This document shows positions 1-10,412 of a DNA stretch of 64,000 bases, one piece after another. Numbering within the stretch: position 1 is the first letter of the stretch; the number at the start of each line of letters is the position of its first letter. This DNA comes from CAVXUB01 sp963764805 (GTDB lineage Bacteria > Actinomycetota > Acidimicrobiia > Acidimicrobiales > Bog-793). Below the pieces are notes generated by a model, which saw only the letters and a list, made by a program, of their open reading frames with translations, was not told the DNA's origin and ran no database searches. The stretch covers positions 62,001 to 126,000 of the forward strand of contig CAVXUB010000003.1 in NCBI GenBank assembly GCA_963764805.1. Direction: 5' to 3'. The position numbers and the translations under genes are program-made.

Positions 1-1128
1 CCACTCAACCTCCTCGGCGGATTCGAGCTCGATGCTCCGTTCGTGCACGATTCGTGCCGCCTCCGCCAGGCGGCGCTCGAAGTGCCGTGCCTCGTCCACG
101 ACGGGCACCGAGGCGTCCGTCCGCTCGATTCGAGCGCGGTCCCACTTCGGGCCGAGCACTCTCAGCCCGCCGTCGATCGAGGCCTCCAGGGAGATACGAC
201 GGAGCTCGAGCTCCTCCAGTCTCTCCCTGCGGGCGCCGTAGCCCGAGGCGTCAGCCTGCAACGCGGCCAAAGTGGGCCCGAGATCAGACGGGCAGCTGAC
301 CAGTTCGAACTCGAGGGAGGAAGCCTCAGGGGCCTCGTCGTATCCGAGGGTGTGCAGCTCTGCCCTGCAGGCGGCGGCTCGTTCGGCCAGCGGCCGCAGC
401 GTGACGAGGAGCTCGAGCTCGGCCGAACGCCGGCGGATTGCGTCGCTTTCTTGGCGCCGGGACTCGACTTCGGCGGCCAGCGCCTCAACGGCGCGCTGCT
501 CGTCGGGGAAATGCTGAGTGCGTTCCCGCAGCCGCCGCAGCTGCCCTTCGACCAGTTCCAGCTCCGCCAACAGTGCATTCGCCCTGGCGTCATGTTTGCG
601 AGGGCGCGCCAGCTGGTTGCAGCGCTCGTCGAGCTGCCGCAGAGCCTGGGTGGCCGTCTGGCCGGCACCCATGATCCCGGCCGAGAAGAGCAGGTCCCGG
701 ATGGCCGCGTCGTCGAGCGCACCGAGGTCCTGCAACTCCCCCAAGCTGAAGGCGAACACCGACTTGAACAGCGCCGCGCTGGCTCCGCCCAGCAGCCGCC
801 GCAGGTCGCATTCGGTGCGGTCCTGCCCGCCCGGATCCGTCACTACTGGCGCACGCTGGCCGACGTGACGCTCGACCGTCCACTGCTCGCCGCTCTCGGA
901 CACGAGACGAACGAGACCTCCATGGCGACCGCCACGAATAGGTTCGTGCGTCGGCTCCTGACGCCTCCGATTCGGGTATCCGAAAAGGACTCCCCTGATG
1001 AACGCTACGAGGGTCGACTTGCCAGCCTCGTTCGGACCGTGCACCACCGTCAGACCCGGGCCGATCTCACCTGAATCGAAATCGGCGAGCAAGCCGTAGC
1101 CGTCGATCCTCCAGCCGGAGATCCTCAT
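1..1128 (-). CDS. SMC/YhaN-like AAA repair ATPase, N-terminal part (cut by window edge)
   Basis: Partial gene; 376 codons are visible and the C-terminus lies beyond position 1. The protein opens with an ABC/SMC-type head: the Walker A motif GPNEAGKST is at residues 31-39 and is followed by FIRGVLFGYP. After about residue 170 it becomes Glu/Arg/Leu-rich in the way a long coiled coil does. This is the pattern of YhaN/SbcC-like ATPases that partner SbcD/YhaO nucleases in DNA end processing. The ATG at 1128 overlaps the stop of the upstream nuclease gene (ATGA), so the two are probably translationally coupled. The Walker B and signature motifs would be in the missing part. SbcC, YhaN and RecN-like assignments cannot be separated from this fragment. 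Confidence 0.85.
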   Translation of the reverse strand, partial: MRISGWRIDGYGLLADFDSGEIGPGLTVVHGPNEAGKSTLVAFIRGVLFGYPNRRRQEPTHEPIRGGRHGGLVRLVSESGEQWTVERHVGQRAPVVTDPGGQDRTECDLRRLLGGASAALFKSVFAFSLGELQDLGALDDAAIRDLLFSAGIMGAGQTATQALRQLDERCNQLARPRKHDARANALLAELELVEGQLRRLRERTQHFPDEQRAVEALAAEVESRRQESDAIRRRSAELELLVTLRPLAERAAACRAELHTLGYDEAPEASSLEFELVSCPSDLGPTLAALQADASGYGARRERLEELELRRISLEASIDGGLRVLGPKWDRARIERTDASVPVVDEARHFERRLAEAARIVHERSIELESAEEVEW

Positions 1129-2574
1129 CGAGCACCTGCCTGCAGTACATGGACTGGCTGGACTGGCTGGACCGCCTGCTCGGCGTCGGCTCTCGTGGCC
1201 GTGGAGCTCGCGCCGTCGATCCCGAGCAGATCGATCGCCCGTGCCCTCGCAAGGCGGAGCCATTCCCGGCGATCCGACTCGTGGCTCAGGAGGTCGTCGG
1301 CGAGTTGCCTCAGCCGCAACGGCATCGCCGCTTCCGCGGATCCTCCGAGGAACGATTCCAGCAGCGTGTCGTCGCCATCGAGCTGGTCGGCGAGTGACAA
1401 CAGGTCGGACACGAAGTCCCCCCTGTCCCGTAGTTGGTCGAGGTCGTAAGCGGCCGCCGAGTTGTCGATGATCGTGTCCCACCAGGCGAAGGGTGGGTCC
1501 GCCTCGAACCCGTCACGGAGATCTGTCAGCAGGGCGTCGATCGTTCCCGGCCTCTGCAGGTCATCGTGGAGCGCTGACCTTGCGGTGAGGCGCCCGCGGC
1601 AGCATCAACGACCTTCCATCGGCCTCCTCGAGCGCTAGGAGCGCCCCTTGGCGCAGGAGGTCCCCGACGTCCGGCAGATCGGCTGCGTCCGCAAGGTCGA
1701 TCTCGACATCTGCGAAACGAACCGCGTCGCACGGCACGAACTCGACATCGAGGATCTGGCTGCCGTCGGCATGAACGACCATTGCGCCCTTGGCGCCCCG
1801 TTCGGGGGCAGCCGGGCTGCGCCCTTGCGTGTTCCCCGGGTACACCACGAACGGCTCGCCGGCACCGCCGGCCAGCACGCACCGCGTGTGGACATGCCCC
1901 AACGCCCAATAGTCGAGGCCGCGGGACGTGAGATCGGCCAACGAACATGGGCTGTAGTCGGCGTGGGCCGACCAGCCGGCAGAGCCGGCAGGGCGGCCAG
2001 CGTGGGTGCCGAGCCCGGCGCCCGACACGTTGCAATGGAGGACACCGATGTGCGGACCTGGACCGACGGGCTTCTCGAAGAGCAAGGAGAGGTTCTCCTG
2101 CACGTCACGGCGGGGGTAGCTGATCCCCTGGACTGTCGCCACCTGCTCGCCGTCGAGCACCACTCGCTCCACCGACGGCCGCTGGGCGCCGAAGATGTGG
2201 ACCAGCCGGGGCCAGGAGCGGACGGCCGACCATCCGGTGTCGATCGGGTCGTGGTTGCCGTGGGCCACGAAGGCGGAGATCCCCTCCTCGCTCAAGCGCT
2301 CGAGCCCGCGACGGAAGCGGATCTGGGCTCGAAGCCCTCTCACGGGTCCGTCGTAGATGTCGCCGGCGAGCACGACGAAGCGGGCGCGCCGCTCGACGGC
2401 CAGTGAGACGACATTGTCGAAGGCCTCCAGCGAGGCGTCGGCGAGCCTTCGCGCGACGTCGGGTGCGGTCGAGTGCAGGCCTTGGAAGGGAGTGTCGAGG
2501 TGGAGGTCGGCGGCATGCACGAAACACCACGGCTCGGAGCCGCCTCGTCGTTCCAGGATCCCGTCGTATCCCAT
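1125..2574 (-). CDS. SbcD/YhaO-like DNA repair metallophosphoesterase, frameshifted near 1600
   Basis: Calcineurin-like nuclease. In order it shows the metal-binding motifs HAADLHLDTPF (residues 20-30), GDIYDG, HGNHD and GHVH, all upstream of the break. The frame starting at ATG 2574 runs to a stop at 1561. The conserved C-terminal continuation (GRLTARSALHDDL and onward to the stop at 1125) is in the next frame, so one extra base separates the two near 1590-1605. The span of 1450 nt is a multiple of three plus one, which agrees. The missing junction corresponds to the usual GRS...LTGRSALH segment of this family. The downstream ATPase overlaps its stop by 4 nt, giving a nuclease-ATPase operon for double-strand end repair. 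A sequencing error is likely, because both halves are intact. Confidence 0.85.
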
Positions 2575-2712
2575 CCCGATCGATCGTAACTAGGGGGTGT
2601 ATCACGACCCGGGGATGGTCACCTCTTACAGGTGGTACAAGGGGTGTTGTGGCCTGAAAGGGGCGCTCGGCAGATCTGGCAAGCTGGCGTGCTGGAATCG
2701 AGAGGAGCGACC

Positions 2713-4402
2713 GTGGAGCAGTTGACCGGCGGAGATCTCGTCGTCGAGTGTCTCGAGCGATGGGGGGTGGATGTCGTGTTCGGCATCCCGAGCGTGCACA
2801 ATCTCCCCATCTACGACGCCTTGGGGCGGCGCGGGCGGATCCGCCCGGTGACGGTCCGCCACGAGCAAGGTGCTGCCGGAGCCGCCGATGGCTACGCGCG
2901 TGCAACCGGAAGGCTCGGCGTTTGCATCACGTCGACAGGACCTGGCGCCGCCAACGCCATGGGCGCGCTCGTCGAGTCGAGGACGTCGTCCAGCCCGGTC
3001 CTGCACATCACGGGGCAGATCGACAGTCGTTTCTTCGGCAAGGGACGCGGCTTCATCCACGAGGTGCCGGACCAAGCGGCCATGCTCGCTTCGATCTGCA
3101 AGTGGAGCGCCATGGCAGCGACCACCGCCGAGATCGTGCCCCGGCTCGGCGACGCGGTGCGGGCGGCGCTGACGCACCGACAGGGACCGGCATCGCTGGA
3201 GATCCCGATCGACCTGCAATATGCGGCATGCGATGGGGAGTTGCTGGAGGGCATCGAGGAGGGATTGGTACAAGAGGCCCTGGCCGACCTGCCTGTCATT
3301 GACCCCGGCGCACTCGAAGATGCCGTCGCCGCCGTCGTGGCATCGCGGCGTCCACTGATCTGGGCGGGGGGTGGCGTGACGGCCTCCGGAGCTGCCGGCC
3401 AGCTGTCCTCCTTGGCCCATGCCCTGCAGGCAGGAGTGATCACGAGCCCCAACGGCAGAGGTTCGATCTCCGAGCGTGATCCGCTCTGCATCGGGAACCT
3501 TCCCTGGGACGAAGGGGTGCGAGCGCTGTGCGGAGATTCCGATCTGCTGATCGCCGTCGGAACGCGCTTCCAGGGCCCGAACACGCAGAACTGGCAGATG
3601 CCTCTCCCGGCGCGGATCGTGCACATCGACATCGACCCCCAAGTGATCGGGCGGAACTACGAGGCGGAGGTGGCGGTCGTCGGCGATGCCCAGCAGGTAC
3701 TGGCAGCTCTGAACGCACGGTTGGCGGCCGAAGGTGCTCATCGCGGCACGGATCCTGATTGGCCCTCCCGCGTCCACGCCAGCAGCTCACCAGGCGCGGT
3801 CGACCTTGCGGGCAACGCTCGGACCGCAGGAGGGGCTCCTCGACGAGCTGGAGGCAGTCCTCCCGCCCGGAACCGTCGTCGTCAAGGACTCCACGATCCC
3901 TGCGTATACATGGGGCAACCGCTTGCTACCGGTCGAGGGCCCGCGAACCGCGATCATGCCGAACGGTTTCGCGATCGGGCTGGGTCTGCCGCAGGCGCTC
4001 GGCGCCGCCGCAGGCTCAGATCGCCCAGTGGTCCTGATGGTCGGTGACGGTGGCTTCATGTTGGCGCCGGGCGAGCTGGCCACCTGCGCCGAGGAGCGGC
4101 TGCCGGTGGTGGTCCTGCTGTTCGACGACGGTGGCTACGGGATCCTGCGCAACATCCAGGACAGGCAGTACGAGCGCCGCATCGGGGTCGAACTGGGACA
4201 CCCTGACTTCTCTGCGCTCGCTCGGTCGATGGGGGTCGCATCAGAACGGGTGGACACCGTCGCCGGCTACCGCAAGGCGATCGAGGCGGCGCTGGGGCGC
4301 GCCGCCTCCGGCGCGCCCCAGCTTGTCGAGGTAGATCTCGCCGCGATCGGTCCGATGGCATCGCCTTTCATCGGCACCTCCCGACCGCCCGCCCCTCGCT
4401 GA
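2713..4402 (+). CDS. Thiamine-diphosphate enzyme of the acetolactate synthase/benzoylformate decarboxylase family, frameshifted near 3785
   Basis: About 560 residues in total, normal for the family. The N-terminal Pyr domain contains the activating Glu in RHEQGAAGAADGYARATGR, and the central domain has a Rossmann-like AVGTRF segment. The C-terminal PP domain carries VGDGGFMLAPGELATC for Mg-ThDP binding, followed by FDDGGYG. The first frame drifts out of the family after WPSRVHA. The PP domain (LRATLGPQEGLLDEL onward) is read in the next frame, so a +1 shift lies at 3765-3805. GTG at 2713 is preferred over upstream starts because GAGAGGAGCG precedes it. The substrate is unknown: thiolyase-like decarboxylation of a 2-keto acid is inferred from the fold. 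It is divergent from the nuclease operon. Confidence 0.8.
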
Positions 4403-4417
4403 TCCGGCGCCATCGCC

Positions 4418-5728
4418 TCAAGCGGACTTTTCCCGAGTCCGCCCGAGGCGCGCACTGGTCGAGAGCGAGGCATCGTCGGCCGCCACCCTCCCGGCGTAGT
4501 AGCCGCTGCCGTGGCTGATCGTGGTGCGGTGGATCCGCAGCTCCGGGAAGGCTTGGCGGGTGGCGTCGTCGACCGCCGCCTTGCGGCTGGCGAGGACGGG
4601 CAGGAGCGATCCGCCGTGCTCGACGATGGCCTCCTCGGCAGCGCCTCGCGCAGCTTCGCGCAGCCGCTCACCGATGCGGCTGGCGTAGCCCACGAGGAAC
4701 GAGTGGCGGAAGGCCCGCTTGCGGCTCTGTGCAGCCGAACCAGCACGCCGCTCGGCCGGCCCCATGGCCGTTGTCGCCTGCACCAGCAGCGAGGTGTATA
4801 GGAGCTCTGTCGCCTCCAGGTCCGGCTCGTAACCGAACACCGTCACGAAGCCGAGATCCTCGCACCTCACTGTGCGGCACTTGTTGGCTGCTGCCACCGC
4901 TCCGATCAAGGTCGCCTTTGCCGAGGCGTAAGGACTCTCCAGGCCGATCCGGATACCGGAGGGAGCACTCGGGCCGTGGCTCGACCCTGATTCGACGAGA
5001 GCCACGTCGATCGAGTGGCGCGACATCAGCTCCTGCGCTTTGGCGCTCAGTGCTTCAGCTTCCTCCTCGAAACTCGTCGACTCCGCCTTTGCCAGCAGCC
5101 CTCGCACCCGCACCAACATCCGCGGATCGCTGCCGCCGCCGGATCGGTGCGCTTCGCCCGCCCGTTCCGGATGGGCTTGACCGGGAAGCGGGCACAAGCG
5201 GGGGAGCCTCGGCAGCCGCAAGAAGGCGGCAAGCACGGCGATCTCCCGATCGAGCACCCCCAGGCGGGTGAGCTCCTCCCGTCGGGGCTCCGATGCCAGC
5301 AGCAGTTCGAGATCTCGTAGCTGCCCGAGCCAGCGCCGGTCGACGGTGGCGGACGGATACTGCTCGGCCTCGGTCAGGACGGCACGGGCCGCAGCGAGGC
5401 CGTGGCGCGGGCCGGCGTTACGGGCGACCACTCGTTGAACGTCTGCGGGCTGCCAGCCCCGCTCCCAGAGCTCGCTGATGGCGGAATCGTGCAGTCGCCG
5501 GAGGCGGTCGTCCACTAGGGCCGCAAACTGCGGCAGGTCGGGAGGCGTGAGGGCCACCAGCTCGACGAGCAGGCGCCCGTGATCGCCGGAAGCGACGGCA
5601 GAGACGGCGGCGCGGATTCGCGCCTCGATAACCAGCGGGTCGTGTTCTGTCGACCGGCCCGATCCGCGGACGGCAGGCTCGCATTCACGCATCGGGTGCG
5701 GTCGTCTCCTCTCGTGTCGTCTGGTCAT
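4418..5728 (-). CDS. DUF2786 domain protein
   Basis: 436 residues. The central section, from about residue 207, begins MLVRVRGLLAKAEST and continues to AQELMSRHSID. This is the hallmark of the DUF2786 domain, found in many actinobacterial and phage proteins of unknown function. The N-terminal 200 residues are helical and Leu/Arg-rich without a motif that I recognise. The C-terminal part (GYASRIGERLREAARGA) is typical of the longer members of the family. No signal peptide or membrane segment is visible, so it is probably cytoplasmic. An alternative ATG at 5692 would drop 12 Arg-rich residues. The gene is divergent from the glycosyltransferase at 5813 and its function is unknown. Confidence 0.75.
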   Translation of the reverse strand: MTRRHERRRPHPMRECEPAVRGSGRSTEHDPLVIEARIRAAVSAVASGDHGRLLVELVALTPPDLPQFAALVDDRLRRLHDSAISELWERGWQPADVQRVVARNAGPRHGLAAARAVLTEAEQYPSATVDRRWLGQLRDLELLLASEPRREELTRLGVLDREIAVLAAFLRLPRLPRLCPLPGQAHPERAGEAHRSGGGSDPRMLVRVRGLLAKAESTSFEEEAEALSAKAQELMSRHSIDVALVESGSSHGPSAPSGIRIGLESPYASAKATLIGAVAAANKCRTVRCEDLGFVTVFGYEPDLEATELLYTSLLVQATTAMGPAERRAGSAAQSRKRAFRHSFLVGYASRIGERLREAARGAAEEAIVEHGGSLLPVLASRKAAVDDATRQAFPELRIHRTTISHGSGYYAGRVAADDASLSTSARLGRTREKSA

Positions 5729-5812
5729 CGGAACATGATGCCCACGGGGTGTATCAGCCGAGGGGCGATCGGTGGCTGCCAGGCGCGGCGGTAGCAGCTA
5801 TCTTCAGCTGCA

Positions 5813-7383
5813 ATGCCACTTCTCGGGAACGTGGACGAGCCGGCACCCGGCACCGTCCACGATCGGTGGGTACGCGTCAGGGGTTGGGCCTTTGATCCTG
5901 AGGTGCCCGTATCGAGGGTGGAGGTACTGCTGGACGGTCGCCCGGCAGGTCGGATGGGACTCGGTCGGCTGCGTGCCGACGTGGCAGAAAGCCTGGCAGA
6001 TCCGGCGGCTGAGCTGTCGGGCTTCGAGGGAGAAGTGCCCGTCGGCCGTGTGGCGGATGCTGCCGGCCGTGACGTCCGGCTGACGGTCAGGGTCTTCCTG
6101 CTCGACGGGAACGCTTTCGATCTCTCCTCGACCACTGTCGCGGTTCGGCCCTGGGTGGGGGAGGCGGTCGCGGGGAACGCGGCAGGTTTCGAGCTGGTCG
6201 AGGGGAGGGAGCGGCCCGGATCCTCTGGCTCGCCCGCGGGCTCGACCTCGGAGGCTCGCAGCTCCGCTTGCTCGAGATGATCTCCTACCTGGCGGCCGAG
6301 GGGATCAGAAGCACTGTCGTGTCACCGGTCGACGGGCCGCTCGAGAGCCGGCTCGAGGTCTGCGGAGCCGAGGTGGAGATCCTCCCGAGTCCCGCGTTGT
6401 CGTCCGAAACTGAGTACGAGAAGGGGGTAGAGGCGCTGACGGAGTGGGCACGAGGGCGACACGACGCCGTGGTCGGGGCCTCGGTCACCTCCTTCGCGGC
6501 GGCGGACGTTGCGGCGCGCCTCGGCATCCCGGGCATCGTGAGGGTGGGTGAGGCGGAGCCCTTGCGCACCGTCGTCAGATGGCTCGGCGGGGTCATCGAT
6601 CCGGCCGTCGAGGAGCGGGCACGGGCCGCTCTTGGCGGTGCGGACGCGGTCCTGTTCACCTCCGAGGCGGCGCGGCTCGCTTACGAGTTGGACGGTGTGC
6701 GTTGCGCGGGCCACGTCTGGAGTGCCGGCGTCGACCTCGAGGCGGTCTCCCGTTATGCCGAGAGCGCAGACCGGTTCGTCGTGAGACGCCGGCTCGGGGT
6801 AGAAGACGGCGACCGCTTGTTGGTGCTCGCCGGCTCGTACTGGCCGGTCAAGGGTCAGCATCTGGCGGTCGACGCTCTTGCCGAGATCCGGCGTTCTCAT
6901 CCCCGGCTGCGTGTGACGATGCTCGGGCTGGCCGATCCCGGCTACCTGGCGGCGCTCGGACGCCGGGTGGAGGCCGCCGGGCTCGGCAGGTCGATCCGGC
7001 TCCTGCCCTTCTGCGAAGACCTGAGCCCTTGGTGGTTGGCGGCCGACGGGGTGCTGACGACGTCAGAGAGCGAGTCGATGCCCGGTTCGGTCGTCGAGGC
7101 TATGAGCTACGGCAAGCCTGTCGTGGGAGCCGCGGCAGGCGGCGTCACCGAGCTCGCCGCTGACGACTGGCTGTGCGACACGTCCGACGTCGCATCCCTG
7201 GCCCGTTCGATGGCCGCCTTTGCCGAGGCGCCGGCGGAGCAGCTGTTGGCGCGCGGAAGCGAGGCGCAGGCGCTGATTCGTTCGAAACACGACAGGGAGG
7301 TCAACCTGCCATGGCTGGTGGACCTCCTGCGGCGACTGTGTGGAGCGCTCAGCTCTCCAGTCGGAAGTCTCGATCTGCCCTGA
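5813..7383 (+). CDS. GT-B glycosyltransferase with N-terminal beta-sandwich domain, frameshifted near 6210
   Basis: Residues 1-130 form a beta-rich module (GTVHDRWVRVRGWAFDPE, VLLDGRPAG) resembling Ig-like N-terminal domains seen on some actinobacterial glycosyltransferases. The GT4-type domain follows but in another frame: ILWLARGLDLGGSQLRLLEM starts near 6220 and runs on through WSAGVDLE, VLAGSYWPVKGQHL and the nucleotide-sugar motif TSESESMPGSVVEAMSYGKPVV. The span is 1571 nt, three times 523 plus 2, so one base appears to be missing around 6205-6218. Each half alone would be non-functional. The donor and acceptor sugars are unknown. It stands alone, away from the polysaccharide locus at 19-31 kb. 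It overlaps the convergent dehydrogenase gene by 35 nt. Confidence 0.8.
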
Positions 7384-8914
7384 CCTCGTCGGTGTCCATC
7401 TGCGCTCGCTGCAGCTGGCCTGAGTAGTCCCAGTTCAGGGCCTGCCAGCGCGTCACCTGGTCGAGCACCCACAGGCCCGACTGCCGGCTGCCGTTGCCGG
7501 ACTTGCCGTTTCCGCCGAAGGGCAGGTGGGCCTCGGCACCGGAGGTCGAGTTGTTGACGCTGATCATGCCGGCGGTGATGCGCGAGCGGAAGGTGAAGAC
7601 CTCCTGCGGGTCGTTCGTGTAGATCGCCGACGAGAGGCCGTAGCCGTGGCAGTTGGCTAGCTCCATCGCCTCGTCGAACGTGTGGTAACGAGCGATGCCC
7701 ACGAGCGGGCCGAAGGTCTCGGTGCGGGCGATCTTGTCCTCGACCCGGACACCGGCGACAAGCGAAGGGTGGCAGAACACGCCGGCTTCGGGGTCTCCGA
7801 CGAACCCACGTCGAGGATTGCTGGCGCTGATCCGCCCGCGTCCGTCCGAGCCGAGGACCGTGTGATGGGGCTCGATCAACGTCTCCAGGAACTCCTCGAA
7901 ACGCTGAGCGAACCGCTCGTCGAGCATCGGCCCGTAGAGGACCGCCGGATCCGTCGGGTCCCCGATCTTGGCGGCGGAGAGACGTTCGGCGAGCCGGCGG
8001 ACGAATTCGTCGTGCAGCGAGTCGTGGACTATCGCCGTTCCCAGCGAGGTGCAGCGCTGGCCGGCAGTGCCGAACCCGGCGAAGAGGGCCCCCTCGACGG
8101 CAAGGTCCAGATCGGCATTGGCTGTCACCACCATCGGGTTCTTCCCGCCGAGCTCGAGGCAAGGCGACTGCAAGTGCCGGCCGCAGAGCTCGCCGATGCG
8201 GGCACCGACCTCGGACGACCCCGTGAACCCGACCTTGTCCACGAGGCGCTCCGAGAGCGCTGCCTCGAGGCCGCCGAAGGTCGCTGCGCCGTCGGCGAGG
8301 ACCATGTTCAACACCCCGTCCGGCAGCCCCCCGTGCACGAACAGCTCGTAGAGGGCCGTGGCGACCGCCGCCGAGTACTCGGCCGGCTTCCAGACGACGG
8401 CGTTGCCGGCCAGCAGGGCCGGAATGATGTACCAGGACGGAACCGCCACCGGGAAGTTGCCGGCCGTGATGACGGCCATCACCCCGACCGGGACCCGGAA
8501 GGTGAACAGCGCCTTGTCGTGCATCTCGGAGGGGACGGTCTGCCCGTAGAGGCGGCGCCCCTCGCCGAGGAAGAAGTCACAGGTGTCGACGATCTCCTGC
8601 ACCTCGCCGAGCGACTCGGCGAGCGGCTTGCCGACCTCGCGGGTCACCAGGCGGGCGAGCGACTCCTTGTTCGCGTCGACGAGCCTGCCGATCTCGGCGA
8701 TCACCCGACCGCGGATCGGCGCCGGCACGGCGGACCACCGTGCCTGCGCGTCGCGGGCGCCGCGGCAGGCTTCGACGAACGTCGTCGTGTCGGCGAGGGC
8801 AACCTCGCTCACCACGTCGTCGAAACGGGCGGGGTTGGTGGAGCGCATCCTGCCCGCTGGCGCACCCCCAGCCGGCTTCCCGCCGATGATCGAAACGCAA
8901 TCCCGCGTGCTCAC
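7349..8914 (-). CDS. pcd: Aldehyde dehydrogenase, probable L-2-aminoadipate semialdehyde (piperideine-6-carboxylate) dehydrogenase
   Basis: 521 residues, full length for the ALDH superfamily. It has the general-base motif CLELGGKNP and the nucleophilic Cys in GTAGQRCTS, plus NFPVAVPSWY and the C-terminal LPFGGNGKSGNG. Its GTG start overlaps the stop of the lysine 6-aminotransferase gene by 4 nt (GTGA). Context therefore points to oxidation of 2-aminoadipate 6-semialdehyde, in equilibrium with piperideine-6-carboxylate, to L-2-aminoadipate with NAD(P)+. The family also includes succinylglutamate and other semialdehyde dehydrogenases, so the exact substrate is inferred from the operon. It acts in the cytoplasm. 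Confidence 0.85.
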   Translation of the reverse strand: MSTRDCVSIIGGKPAGGAPAGRMRSTNPARFDDVVSEVALADTTTFVEACRGARDAQARWSAVPAPIRGRVIAEIGRLVDANKESLARLVTREVGKPLAESLGEVQEIVDTCDFFLGEGRRLYGQTVPSEMHDKALFTFRVPVGVMAVITAGNFPVAVPSWYIIPALLAGNAVVWKPAEYSAAVATALYELFVHGGLPDGVLNMVLADGAATFGGLEAALSERLVDKVGFTGSSEVGARIGELCGRHLQSPCLELGGKNPMVVTANADLDLAVEGALFAGFGTAGQRCTSLGTAIVHDSLHDEFVRRLAERLSAAKIGDPTDPAVLYGPMLDERFAQRFEEFLETLIEPHHTVLGSDGRGRISASNPRRGFVGDPEAGVFCHPSLVAGVRVEDKIARTETFGPLVGIARYHTFDEAMELANCHGYGLSSAIYTNDPQEVFTFRSRITAGMISVNNSTSGAEAHLPFGGNGKSGNGSRQSGLWVLDQVTRWQALNWDYSGQLQRAQMDTDEVRADRDFRLES

Positions 8915-10323
8915 GCCCCCACCCCCTCTCCCGAGAACTGGCGGGCAAGTATGCGCTCGAGCGCGTCGCAGCCGTGGTCGATCTCAGCCGAAGTGACGTT
9001 CAGCGCCGGCCGGAAGCGGATCGAGGAATCGCCACACGACAGCACGAGGACACGCTCTTCGTCGCGCATGGCGGAGATGACCTCGTTCCGGGTGGCCCGG
9101 TCCGGCAGGTCGATGGCGCAAAGCAGGCCCCGCCCTCGGGCGTTGCTCACGTCGCCCTGGAAGCGCGCCTCGATTCTCTCCAGGCGCTCGCGTAGATGCG
9201 CCCCGACCCCTGCGGCGTTGGCGATGGCCCCGGTTTGCTCGATCAGCTCGAGCAGGCGGCGAGAGCGCACCATGTCGGTCAGGTTGCCGCCCCAGGTCGA
9301 GTTGATGCGGCCGGAGACGGCAAAGACGTTCCACTCCACCTCGTCCACTCGACGGCCGGCCATTACGCCGCCCATCTGCACCTTCTTGCCGAAGGCGACC
9401 ACATCAGGCTCGAGACCGAGCTGCTGGTAGCACCAGGCCGACCCGGTGACCCCGACGCCCGTCTGCACCTCGTCGAGCACGAAGAGCGCTTCGTAGCGGT
9501 GGCAGAGCTGCTGCATCGCCTGCAGGAACTCGGCGCGAAGGTGACGGTCGCCGCCCTCGGCCTGGATCGGCTCGGCGATGAAGCAGGCGATCTCGTGCGG
9601 GTGTTCCTCGAAGGCCCGCTCGGCGGCGGCAACAGCCTCCGCCTCGGCGGACTCGATGTCCGCCAGGTGCTGGACGACCGGAAATGCGATCGCCGGCGAG
9701 TCGATGCGCGGCCAGTCGAACTTCGGGAAGCGATCGATCTTGATCGGATCGGTGTTGGTCAGCGAGAGCGAGTACCCGCTGCGGCCGTGGAAGGCGTGTC
9801 GGAGGTGCATCACCCTCGAGCCCAGCTCCGGGGAGCGGCCCTCAGACTCGTTGAGGCGAGATTTCCAGTCGAAAGCGGTCTTCAGGGCGTTCTCGACTGC
9901 CAGCGTCCCGCCCTCCACGAAGAACAGGTGGGGCAGCGCCGGATCGCCGAGCACCCGGGCGAAAGTCTCGGCGAACTCGGCCAGATGGATCGTGAGGATG
10001 TCGGAGTTCGCCGGCTTGTTGGCCGCCACCTCGCCGAGCAACGCCATGAACTCGGGGTCGTCGGCAAGGCCCACCGGGTTCATACCGAGGGGCGCCGATG
10101 CGAAGAACGTGTAGAAGTCGAGGTACTCGGTGCCGTCGCGGGCATCGACGAGCCACGATCCGTGGCTCTTCGCAGTATCGAGGACGATCGGGAAGCCGTC
10201 GACGAGCAGGTGGCGGGCGACGACGTCACGGACCTCGTTTGGGGTGACGTTCGAGCCGGCGACGCTGCCGGTGATGGCCTCCCTGTCGAGGGCGCGGACG
10301 CCCTCACCAAGTGAGGTAGCCAT
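8911..10323 (-). CDS. lat: L-lysine 6-aminotransferase
   Basis: Class III PLP-dependent aminotransferase of about 470 residues. Visible landmarks are FVEGGTLAVENALKTAFDWK, HAFHGRSGYSLSLTNT, ACFIAEPIQAEGGDRH, FVLDEVQTGVG and the PLP-lysine region VVAFGKKVQMGG. These are characteristic of Lat, which moves the epsilon-amino group of lysine to 2-oxoglutarate, giving 2-aminoadipate semialdehyde and glutamate. ATG at 10323 is chosen over GTG two codons upstream. The dehydrogenase that consumes the product follows with a 4-nt overlap. In other actinobacteria this pair supplies 2-aminoadipate for beta-lactams. Here no antibiotic genes are adjacent, so lysine catabolism is the likelier role. Confidence 0.9.
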   Translation of the reverse strand: MATSLGEGVRALDREAITGSVAGSNVTPNEVRDVVARHLLVDGFPIVLDTAKSHGSWLVDARDGTEYLDFYTFFASAPLGMNPVGLADDPEFMALLGEVAANKPANSDILTIHLAEFAETFARVLGDPALPHLFFVEGGTLAVENALKTAFDWKSRLNESEGRSPELGSRVMHLRHAFHGRSGYSLSLTNTDPIKIDRFPKFDWPRIDSPAIAFPVVQHLADIESAEAEAVAAAERAFEEHPHEIACFIAEPIQAEGGDRHLRAEFLQAMQQLCHRYEALFVLDEVQTGVGVTGSAWCYQQLGLEPDVVAFGKKVQMGGVMAGRRVDEVEWNVFAVSGRINSTWGGNLTDMVRSRRLLELIEQTGAIANAAGVGAHLRERLERIEARFQGDVSNARGRGLLCAIDLPDRATRNEVISAMRDEERVLVLSCGDSSIRFRPALNVTSAEIDHGCDALERILARQFSGEGVGA

Positions 10324-10412
10324 GGTCACAGTCTAGTTGCTGGCGCACTGAGCCGATTTGCGAACGGCCGCGGCCTATAAGGTGCAGGAAGAGGTCCGTG
10401 GAGGGAGCGGAG

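Noticed and set aside
43..1074. Long plus-strand frame of 343 codons opposite the SMC-like ATPase
   Set aside because: Low-complexity translation without motifs; the minus strand has a clear Walker A protein. A GC-rich shadow frame.
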